Assembly: GCA_020002185.1 (NCBI GenBank) | Contig: CM034543.1 | Location: forward strand, 4,620,413 to 4,684,412 | DNA length: 64,000 nt | Direction: 5' to 3' | Source: Paraescarpia echinospica | Lineage: Eukaryota > Annelida > Polychaeta > Sabellida > Siboglinidae | Part shown: piece by piece, positions 56,801 to 64,000 of the stretch | Layout of the letters: every line of letters starts with the position of its first letter | Position numbering within the stretch: the first letter of the stretch is position 1 | The notes under the pieces: model-generated | What the model saw: the letters and a program-made list of their open reading frames with translations, nothing else | What the model was told of the DNA's origin: nothing | Database searches by the model: none | Program-made: the position numbers and the translations under genes

Positions 56801-59800
56801 GCTCCATCTCAACAACACATCAAGAATCAAGAACATACCACTGGAGATGTTATTACTTGACAATGTTTATGTGGTTTAATGCTGTACTCTTTCATTACCT
56901 GTTTATCATGCTCATAAGTAATATATTATGTATTTAACATGTGCATGTAGATACTAGTTTCAATGCTAACATTGCAATGATTTCTCTCTAAAATGAAAGC
57001 CATGTTTGTCATACAAATGTTATTACTTATAAATACAGACAGTGTGCGACACAATCATAGAGACGTTCCTGTAATAATGTATCAGAATACAGACAGTGAG
57101 TGCCACAATAAGAGAGACGTTCCTGTAATAATGTATCAGAATACAGACAGTGTGTGCCACAATCAGTGGTTTTCTCAGAGAACTTGCTGCAATCTGTTGA
57201 CAGTGGGACAGGCTGCATCTATTTAAACTAGATTCGCAGGGGGGATTCACAGAGAAGCCTGAAACTGGAGGCATAGATAAAGACAGCAGAAATAAATCGG
57301 CAAAGAACAGCCTGGAAAACTGTTCTGAATCAGGATATAAATGCATTTGTTTAAATGCAAGGAGCATAGTAAACAAAAGAAGTGAACTAAACATTATGGT
57401 AGAAGATATTGACCCTCACATAATAGGTATAACCGAATCGTGGGCCACCACTGATATATCAGATGCCGAATTGGGACTAACAGGATATGTAATGTTTAGG
57501 AAAGATAGAATAGGAAGAAAGGGAGGTGGAGTTATTTTATATATTAAAGAATCTATCCAGGCTTATGAAATAAAATTAGAAAGAGAAGCAGATTGCGAAG
57601 AAGCTGTTTGGTGTAACATAGTTACAGGAAACTCAACGTTAACAGTTGGGTTAGTTTATCGAAGTCCAAACATAAGCATAGAAGAGAATGAAAAAATACA
57701 AAACGCTATAAGGGAAGTAAGCAAACGGAACTGTATTATTATGGGGGACTTTAACCATGGGCATATACAATGGAAATCTCTACAGAGTATGGGGAGTGAG
57801 GACCACAAGTTTTTAGTTTTAGTACAAGATAGTTTCCTTTCTCAACATGTGCTAGAACCAACCAGGGGAGAGAATGTGTTAGACTTAGTTTTGTCCTCAC
57901 AGAAAGAATTAGTTGACAATGTCAAGATATGTGAGCCACTGGGGAGTAGTGATCACAACCAGATACATTTTACCATCAAAGTAAAATCAGAAAGGAATAG
58001 TAAAAAGCAGTATAGGAGAAATTTCCACAAAGGAAGGTATAAGGACATGAGGAAATATTTAGCAAAGATAGACTGGAATAACACACTGAATAATAAGACA
58101 GCAACCGAATGCTGGAATATCTTAAATAGTGAAATTAAGTGCATAGTCGATAAATTTGTACCTTTCAAAAAACAAGGGAAACGGTCTAAAAAGAAACACT
58201 TATCGAAAGAAGCCATTAGAAAAATTAAGTATAAACAAATGATGTGGAAGTCATATAGACGTACTGGAAATGACGAAGACTACAACATTTATAAAGAAGC
58301 ACTTAACCAAGCTACAGCTGAAATTAGAAATTCAAAGAGAAGCTATGAACAAAATTAGCTAGTAATATAAAACATGACAGCAAGAGTTTTTATGCGTATG
58401 TTCGAAGCAAACAGAAAGTTCAGGATAAATCGGTCCTCTAGAAGATAGTGCTGGAAATATAATATCAGAGGGATTCTTAATGGCAGAAGACCTGAATGAG
58501 TACTTTAGTTCAGTGTTTACCAGGGAAGATATTAGTTCACTGCCAGTACCAGAGGCTAAGTTCAAGGGGCAGATTCAGACTATTTAGGACAATTAATTGT
58601 AACCCCGGAAATGGTAGCTAAGAAAATAAGGGCTATGAAGGATAATAAATCACCTGGAGTGGATGGGATTCCGCCCAAACTACTATTGGAAATTGTAGAA
58701 CAAATTAGCGTACCGCTTGCAACAGTTTTCAATTTGTCATTAGAAGAGGGAGTGGTTCCTTTAGAATGGAAAGAGGCAAACATTATACCGCTATTTAAAA
58801 AAGGTTCGAGAAACAAGTCAGAGAACTATAGACCAGTGAGTTTAACATCAGTGATTTGCAAATTATTAGAAAGACTAATTAAAGATCACATGGTGGATTT
58901 CCTTGTTAAACATAACTTGATAAACCCATCTCAACATGGGTTTTTAAAAGCGAGGTCATGCTTAACAAATATGTTATGTTTTTTGGAAGACATCACTAGG
59001 CGGGTAGATGAGGGATCACCAGTAGATATCATCTATTTAGATTTTCAAAAAGCTTTCGACAAAGTACCACATCAAAGATTACTCCTTAAGCTAAAGGCCC
59101 ATGGCATAGGAACCACATCAAAGATTACTCCTTAAGCTTAAGGCCCATGGCATAGGAAATGGTATAATAAACTGGATAGAAAAATGGCTGAATGACAGAA
59201 GACAACGTGTAGTAGTTGATGGGGAGGCTTCAAACTGGAAATCGGTATTGAGTGGGGTACCACAGGATCAGTACTAGGACCTATATTATTCTTAATATAT
59301 ATCAACGATTTGGACGATGATATAACAAGCAAGGTGTTAAAATTTGCGGATGATACAAAAGTGTTTAGAAGGATTAAAAGTGATGGAGACAGACAGCATT
59401 TACAAGATGATCTTGATAGGTTGATCAAATGGTCTGAAAAGTGGCAAATGCTGTTCAATTTTGGGAAATGTAAATGCCTCCACACAGGTCATGGGAATGA
59501 AGAGGTAAAATATAAAATGGGGGGTACTGTTCTAAGTACTACTGTAAAAGAAAAGGACTTGGGGTTAACCATTAGTGCTGATATGAAGGCTTCAGAGGAA
59601 AGTGCTGGAATCGCAAGCCGCCAAAGGAAATCAAATCCTTTGGATTAATTAGCGAAATATAACGATAAGAAAAAAGAATTAATAGTACCGCTGTACAAAA
59701 CAATAGTGAGGCCTCATTTAGAATATTGTATACAAGCATGGAGGCCATATCGCAAGAAGGACATAGATATGCTAGAAAGAGTACAGAGGAGAGCGACTAA

Positions 59801-62800
59801 AATGATACCAAATCTGAGGGATCTTAGTTACGAAATACGCCTAAAAGAATGTGGTTTAACAACATTAGAGACCAGGAGATTGAGAGGAGATCACATAGAA
59901 GTGTTTAAAATATTGAATGGTTATGAAAATATTGATAGAAACATTTTTTTCTCAGTTAAGAAAAATAGAAGGACCAGAGGACATGAAGCTACATTAGTAA
60001 AGGAGCAGTGTAGATTAGATATAAGAAAGTTCTCATTCTCACAAAGGACTGTAAATGAATGGAACAGATTATCTCCTGATTGTGTTGGTGCTAGTAGCGT
60101 GAATATGTTTAAAAATAAAATAGACACACACCTTAAAAAGGCGGGATACATGTAGATAAAAAGTATTGGACTCTCGATAAGCCAAAAGGCTTCCTTGTCC
60201 ACCTGCCATCCAGAGTAATTTTCTGGATGGCAATCTTGTTAAATCTTGTCTTGTTAAATCAGAGAGACGTTCCTGTAATAATGTATCAGAATACAGACAG
60301 TGTGTGCCACAATCAGAGAGAGACGTTCCTGTAATAATGTATCAGAATACCGACAGTGTGTCCCACAATCAGAGAGACGTTCCTGTAATAATGTATCAGA
60401 ATATAGACAGTGTGTCCCACAATCAGAGAGACGTTCCTGTAATAATGTATCAGAATACAGACAGTGTGTCCCACAATCAGAGAGACGTTCCTGTAATAAT
60501 GTATCAGAATACAGACAGTGTGTCCCACAATCAGAGAGACGTTCCTGTAATAATGTATCAGAATACAAACAGTGTGCGCCACAATCAGAGACGTTCCTGT
60601 AATAATGTATCTGAATACAGACAGTGTGCGCCACAATCAGAGACGTTCCTGTAATAATGTATCTGAATACAGACAGTGTGCGCCACAATCAGAGACGTTC
60701 CTGTAATAATGTATCAGAATACAAACAGTGTGCGCCACAATCAGAGAGACGTTCCTGTAATAATGTATCAGAATACAAACAGTGTGCGCCACAATCAGAG
60801 AGACGTTCCTATAATAATGTATCAGAATACCGACAGTGTGCGCCACAATCAGAGAGACGTTCCTGTAATAATGTATCAGAATACAGACAGTGTGTGCCAC
60901 AATCAGAGAGACGTTCCTGTAATAATATCAGGATACAGACAGTGTGTGCCACAATCAGAGAGACGTTCCTGTAATAATGTATCAGAATACAGACAGTGTG
61001 TCCCACAATCAGAGAGACGTTCCTGTAATAATGTATCAGAATATAGACAGTGTGTGCCACAATCAGAGAGACGTTCCTGTAATAATATCAGGATACAGAC
61101 AGTGTGTGCCACAATCAGAGAGACGTTCCTGTAATAATATCAGGATACAGACAGTGTGTCCCACAATCAGAGACGTTCCTGTAATAATGTATCAGAATAT
61201 AGACAGTGTGCGCCACAATCAGAGACGTTCCTGTAATAATGTATCTGAATACAGACAGTGTGCGCCACAATCAGAGAGACGTTCCTGTAATAATGTATCA
61301 GAATACAAACAGTGTGCGCCACAATCAGAGAGACGTTCCTATAATAATGTATCAGAATACCGACAGTGTGCGCCACAATCAGAGAGACGTTCCTGTAATA
61401 ATGTATCAGAATACAGACAGTGTGTGCCACAATCAGAGAGACGTTCCTGTAATAATATCAGGATACAGACAGTGAGTGCCACAATCAGACAGACGTTCCT
61501 GTAATAATGTATGAGAATACAGACAGTGAGTGCCACAGTCAGAGAGACGTTCCTATAGTCAGAATGTATCATAAGGAGATGCAGGCCCGTAACATTTTTT
61601 TTAGTCTTGAATTAATAAAAAGTTTGCCTTTTAGCACGCTAATGGAAAGTGTGGAAGACATTCACGTAAATCACAGCCATTATTGACAAGTTTAGTTTTT
61701 TTAGTGACAAACCAGTGTCATTTGAGCCATTAATAATTTGTGCTAATCCATTCAATTTGTTTCACTTCCATCTGTGCCAATGATAGTCATTAATGTAGGC
61801 CCCTAGACGTGGAACTATTAGTTAATCTGATGACAGCAAACCCCCTCTAAAATTCACCAGTTTTATCAGTTACCTGTCTTGGCCAGTCATCTACCTGTCA
61901 TGGAGACAGGCAGACAGGCAGACAGGTTTCTGGCTAAGCCCCTGAGGAGATGCCTTATTTAACTGTCTTGTGGCAGGTGTTTGCTGGAGTCTTCCCCATG
62001 GATCAGTCAGAGTTCCCAGGGCTCAAGTCGGCCCTGGACAAACTCCTGCTCAATGACTCGAGTGTGGACGTCAATGTTGACAGCAGGTGAGTGTACATTA
62101 AACAGCTGTATCATTCACTTTGTTTTTGTTATACTGTATTGTTCCCAATTGACGTACAATGCACAAGTTGAAAGTTTGGGTGTACGTTTATTCAGGGGCA
62201 TACCCAGGGGGGTTTTCTCGGTGCCTGGAAACCCCCAAGAAATCCCACACTATATGGCAATGTACAGTGAATTATTACATACAACATTCAACTTCCAACT
62301 TCACAGTGATACCCATTTGGAAAGCCCCCAACACATGAATCCTGGGTACGCCTCTGCTATTAGCTTCTCAAGTCTTCCAAAAGGGTGAAGTGTAAAGCAC
62401 TCTGAACATACCTTTACTTTTTTATAAGAAATAAGTAGCACAAGCTATCGGTGGTGGGTGGACAGACGCACAAACTGCATACACATCACTGGCATACATT
62501 TCCACAGCAGGCATCACTTAGAAAAGACAGACACATCCACCAAACTCTCCAGCACTTGCTTGACGGAACACAACACAAGAGTGGAAGACATGAAACAGAT
62601 GTTTTCATAATTCCAGACAGATGTCCATGTGGTTATTGGCGCGGTATTAAACCTACAATCATCATGCCACATTATGATGATTGTTGAATGGTTATTATAT
62701 TAGTTATGTTGCACTGCTTGTAATTTGTAAGAAATAGTTCATTTGTTTGATGTATTCAAGGTGTTATTATTGTTTTGTCTGGAAATGGTTCTGACTTTAT

Positions 62801-64000
62801 TTTTGAAAATGATATCTTGAGTGCATTGAGTGTTCTCTATTTCCCCATCCTACTGCATGTAGTACAGCTGTAGGCCAAGGCTTTCTGGGTCTATTGTAGA
62901 ATGGCTCTAGGCCAAGGCTTTCTGTGTCTATTGTAGTACAGTTCTAGGTCAAGGTTGTCTTTGTTTATTTTATTGCAGCTCTACGTCAAGGCTTTTTGGG
63001 TCTATTGTAGAATGGCACTAGGCCAAGGCTTTCTGTGTCTATTGTAGTACAGTTCTAGGTCAAGGTTGTCTTTGTTTATTTTATTGCAGCTCTACGTCAA
63101 GGCTTTTTGGGTCTATTGTAGAATGGCACTAGGCCAAGGCTTTCTGTGTCTATTGTAGTACAGTTCTAGGTCAAGGTTGTCTTTGTTTATTTTATTGCAC
63201 CTCTACGTCAAGGCTTTTTGGGTCTATTGTAGAATGGCTCTAGGTCAAGGCTTTCTGTGTCTGTTGTAATACAGCTCTAGGTCAAGGTTGTCTTTGTCTA
63301 TTTTAGTGCACCTCTACGTCAAGGCTTTCTGGGTCTATTGTAGTACAGCTCTAGGCCAAGGCTTTCTGGGTATATTGTAGTACAGCTCTAGGCCAAGGCT
63401 TTCTGGGTCTATTGTAGTACAGCTCTGGGCCAAGGGTTTCTGGGTCTATTGTAGTATGGTTCTAGGCCAAGGCTTTCTGTGTCTATTTTAGTACAGTTCT
63501 AGGCCAAGGGTTTCTGGGTCTATGGTAGTACAGCTCTAGGCCAAGGCTTTCTGGGTATATTGTAGTACAGCTCTAGGTCAAGGCTTTCTGGGTCTATTGT
63601 AGTACGGCTCTTGGTCAAGGCTTTCTGTGTCTATTGTAGTACAGCTCTGGGCCAAGGGTTTCTGGGTCTATTGTAGTATGGTTCTAGGCCAAGGCTTTCT
63701 GTGTCTATTTTAGTACAGTTCTAGGCCAAGGGTTTCTGGGTCTATGGTAGTACAGCTCTAGGCCAAGGGTTTCTGGGTATATTGTAGTACGGCTCTAGGC
63801 CAAGGCTTCCTGGGTATATTGTAGTACGGCTCTAGGTCAAGGCTTTCTGGGTATATTGTAGTACGGCTCTAGGCCAAGGCTTCCTGGGTCTATTGTAGTA
63901 TGGCTTTCTGGGTCTGTTGTAGTTCAGCTTTAGATTAAGGCTTTTTGGGTCTATTGTAGTGCAGTTCTAGGTGCAGGACTAGGCCAAGGCTTTCTGGGTC
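44916..64000 (+). CDS. GUF1: GUF1, mitochondrial elongation factor 4 / LepA-type GTPase (3' end outside window)
   Basis: Spliced plus-strand exons encode a LepA/EF4-family translational GTPase. GUF1 is the mitochondrial member, which acts on mitochondrial ribosomes and is thought to promote back-translocation or fidelity under stress. G1 is [10 protein letters not shown]2 lies in [12 protein letters not shown]3 DTPGH spans an exon junction, G4 is NKID and G5 is in ISAKKG. Domain 2 follows ([23 protein letters not shown], then [20 protein letters not shown]). The window ends at the start of the GFLG segment, so the C-terminal half, including the LepA C-terminal domain, lies to the right. The N-terminal presequence exons are tentative. 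Exons 3-9 agree in phase at every junction. Confidence 0.94.
45000..46240. other. Putative GUF1 intron 1 / alternative 5' exon region
   Basis: Contains a locally more GC-rich stretch (45000-45240) open in several frames, including [19 protein letters not shown] from 45007, which could be an alternative GUF1 presequence exon. The rest (45260-46240) shows no recognised element. Confidence 0.4.
46241..46307 (+). CDS. GUF1: GUF1 probable exon 2
   Basis: Good acceptor (TTTTGTCTTTCAG) and donor GTGGGA, 67 nt, leaving phase 0 before AAA ATC GAT ATG of the next exon. Translates as [19 protein letters not shown] then KTK, so the junction reads [12 protein letters not shown], comparable to the FKEKLDMSRFP region of human GUF1. 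Presequence-side residues are not conserved, hence moderate confidence. Confidence 0.5.
46761..46869 (+). CDS. GUF1: GUF1 exon 3 (G1/P-loop)
   Basis: 109 nt after acceptor TTCTTCAG. Encodes [19 protein letters not shown], then [18 protein letters not shown]. Carries the P-loop of translational GTPases (AHVDHGKST). Donor GTTCAG, phase 1. Confidence 0.96.
46870..47440. other. GUF1 intron 3, nothing recognised
   Basis: Unique-looking non-coding sequence between the P-loop exon and the switch I exon. I see no repeat or hairpin of note. Confidence 0.6.
47441..47589 (+). CDS. GUF1: GUF1 exon 4 (switch I / G2)
   Basis: 149 nt. Encodes [59 protein letters not shown] is the LepA/GUF1 switch I sequence. 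Donor GTAAGT; the following intron holds a long (TG)n run. Confidence 0.97.
47640..48040. repeat. (TG)n-rich tract in GUF1 intron 4
   Basis: About 400 bp of TGTGTG broken by GTCAG and ATGTA variants. Produces spurious Cys/Val proteins in three frames. Confidence 0.95.
48509..48589 (+). CDS. GUF1: GUF1 exon 5 (switch II / G3)
   Basis: 81 nt, 27 codons. Encodes [20 protein letters not shown] then LLVDANQ, completing DTPGHVDF across the junction. Acceptor ATTGTCAG, donor GTAACC. Confidence 0.97.
48715..51235. repeat. 42-bp minisatellite in GUF1 intron 5
   Basis: About 60 units TCTTTCACTGCTGTCTCCAC…, 42 bp. Because 42 is a multiple of three and the unit lacks stops, frames of up to 887 codons stay open. 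The middle (49930-50460) is degenerate with indels. No similarity to either flanking GUF1 exon edge. Confidence 0.93.
51464..51625 (+). CDS. GUF1: GUF1 exon 6 (G4, NKID)
   Basis: 162 nt, 54 codons. Encodes [58 protein letters not shown] is the guanine-specificity motif. Acceptor TCCACAG, donor GTAGGT. Confidence 0.97.
51755..51998. mobile_element. 244-bp MITE with about 50-bp inverted ends
   Basis: Ends CTATGCAAATGAGTTCTTTT… and its inverse …AGTACTCATTTGCATAG. The arms match, with small gaps, to TTTACCTTG / CAAGGTAAAA. Lies in GUF1 intron 6. Confidence 0.8.
52289..52466 (+). CDS. GUF1: GUF1 exon 7 (G5 and start of domain 2)
   Basis: 178 nt. Encodes [64 protein letters not shown] is G5. Acceptor CCACCAG, donor GTAACA, phase 1. 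Confidence 0.97.
52595..53010. repeat. (ATTC)n microsatellite and CGATAGT-rich palindromic stretch
   Basis: (ATTC)n at about 52605-52640, then at 52868-52998 clustered ATCGATAG / CTATCGAT motifs ending ATCGTTACACCC, similar in style to ends of short DNA transposons. No boundaries defined. Confidence 0.5.
53295..53385 (+). CDS. GUF1: GUF1 exon 8 (domain 2)
   Basis: 91 nt. Encodes [29 protein letters not shown] plus two bases of a Leu codon. Acceptor GTTGTAG, donor GTAAGT. Confidence 0.96.
54130..54535 (+). repeat. Dispersed repeat Y, copy 2
   Basis: Inverse match of 42826-43230, ending …GTTTACTGTTGGTCACCTGT. The two copies lie in different genes. Confidence 0.7.
54606..54746. mobile_element. 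141-bp inverted-repeat mini-element, copy 1
   Basis: Ends TACACAATTAGAAATTCTAAAC and, reversed, TACACAACTAGAAATTCAAAC. Found inside the 31-bp array. Copy 2 at 55509-55649 is nearly identical including flanking array bases, so it was probably duplicated with the array. Confidence 0.75.
55509..55649. mobile_element. 141-bp inverted-repeat mini-element, copy 2
   Basis: Same as 54606-54746. About 200 bp around the two copies match, which points to segmental duplication within the array and not two insertions. Confidence 0.75.
56620..56749 (+). CDS. GUF1: GUF1 exon 9
   Basis: 130 nt. The only in-frame acceptor is the last TTGTTGTAG of the 31-bp array, giving [19 protein letters not shown], then [25 protein letters not shown]. 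The family has LYAG where this reads LLAG. The exon's first 22-25 bases are the exon-like part of the array unit. Donor GTGAGT. Confidence 0.9.
57030..57165. repeat. 54-bp minisatellite, left part
   Basis: Two and a half units of AGAGACGTTCCTGTAATAAT… cut by the insertion of CR1 copy C. Confidence 0.9.
57166..60260 (+). mobile_element. CR1-clade LINE, copy C (5'-truncated in ORF1, dead)
   Basis: Starts in the last codons of ORF1 (GTTTTCTCAGAGAACTTGCT), then ORF2 endonuclease ([19 protein letters not shown]), RT ([14 protein letters not shown]) and the 3' tail. Breaks: a stop at 58356, frameshifts near 58430, 58568 and 59268, a direct duplication of about 45 bp at 59085-59150, and scrambled bases near 59600-59680. 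Inserted into the 54-bp minisatellite between ACAATC and AGAGAGACG, in the sense of GUF1. Confidence 0.93.
60261..61560. repeat. 54-bp minisatellite, right part
   Basis: About 24 units (50, 52 or 54 bp by AG-dinucleotide and GTATCAG variants). A block of several units recurs (60590-60950 and 61190-61460). No similarity to a GUF1 exon edge. Confidence 0.92.
61561..61976. other. GUF1 intron 9, right end, nothing recognised
   Basis: Unique-looking non-coding sequence leading to the acceptor of exon 10, with a short CAGACAGG repeat at 61905-61927. Confidence 0.6.
61977..62086 (+). CDS. GUF1: GUF1 exon 10
   Basis: 110 nt. Encodes [36 protein letters not shown] plus two bases of a Ser codon (family: VFAGMYPLDQSEYNNLKSAI). 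Acceptor GTGGCAG, donor GTGAGT. Confidence 0.97.
62378..62425 (+). mobile_element. SINE 3'-tail fragment
   Basis: GGTGAAGTGTAAAGCACTCTG… ACCTTTACTTTTTTATAAG matches the tail of the SINE at 33866-34200. Confidence 0.5.
62845..63959. repeat. 37-bp minisatellite before GUF1 exon 11
   Basis: About 30 units TCTATTGTAG|TACAGCTCTAGGCCAAGGCT…. TATTGTAG is the acceptor and GGCCAAGGCTTTCTGGGTC is shared with the start of the partial exon at 63960. A longer three-part variant unit repeats at 62940-63190. Confidence 0.85.
63960..64000 (+). CDS. GUF1: GUF1 exon 11, partial at window edge
   Basis: After the acceptor CTATTGTAG the sequence joins exon 10 in phase and reads [14 protein letters not shown], aligning with SLALGAGWRLGFLG of human GUF1: LGAG and GFLG are at the right spacing. 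The residues between them (LGQ) differ from the conserved W/F-R-L/C. It could instead be one more variant unit of the 37-bp array, with the true exon just beyond the edge. Confidence 0.5.

Noticed and set aside
60254..61572. Repeat with 50-54 bp period resembling a CRISPR array
   Set aside because: The whole period is conserved, no variable spacers, no cas genes; a tandem repeat.
62451..62687. 78-codon frame after GUF1 exon 10
   Set aside because: Composition and content do not resemble any family; lies in an intron between placed exons.

Overview
This is an intron-rich animal nuclear window holding most of two conserved genes arranged head to head. WDR19 (IFT144, a core subunit of the ciliary IFT-A complex) runs on the minus strand from a start codon at 44598 to beyond the left edge. 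Twenty-seven coding exons were placed; splice sites and codon phases agree at every junction, and together they give about 1039 codons. The missing C-terminal part lies left of base 1. GUF1 (the mitochondrial LepA/EF4-type GTPase) runs on the plus strand. Nine exons are firm or probable between 46761 and the right edge, and one or two 5' exons upstream are tentative. The space between the two genes (about 44.6-45 kb, or up to 46.2 kb if the GUF1 5' exons are wrong) probably holds a shared bidirectional promoter.

The introns are dominated by minisatellites and mobile elements. The most striking pattern is that at least eleven arrays lie beside a real splice junction and have a repeat unit that copies that junction: the last or first 11-32 bases of the exon plus its GT donor or AG acceptor. 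This occurs at WDR19 exons 5, 6, 7, 8, 10 (both sides), 21, 25 and 27 and at GUF1 exons 8 and 10. It resembles the 'mirage' minisatellites that I recall being described for amphioxus Adh (from memory, unchecked). That makes a cephalochordate a reasonable guess for the organism, but the sequence does not prove it. Other arrays (34, 38, 40, 42, 54 and 71 bp units) have no exon-derived part.

Mobile elements: three copies of one CR1-clade LINE family (6623-8355 minus; about 37700-42388 plus; 57166-60260 plus) share an AATCTTGTTA-type 3' tail. The middle copy keeps an open ORF1 with a zinc-finger-like N-terminus and an SGNH/GDSL esterase domain, while its ORF2 (endonuclease and reverse transcriptase) is broken. 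CR1 copies are nested in two pogo/Tigger-like elements and in a minisatellite. Also present are a pair of 379-bp LTR-like direct repeats, the 5' end of a Ty3/gypsy-like element, a tRNA-derived SINE with two partial relatives, and several small inverted-repeat elements.

Layout: 1-44598 WDR19 (reverse) with its repeat-filled introns; 44599-45000 putative bidirectional promoter; 45000-64000 GUF1 (forward) with introns filled by (TG)n, a 42-bp array, a 31-bp splice-site array, CR1 and a 54-bp array, and a 37-bp array reaching the last partial exon at the window edge. No rRNA, tRNA gene, CRISPR array or prokaryotic operon is present.
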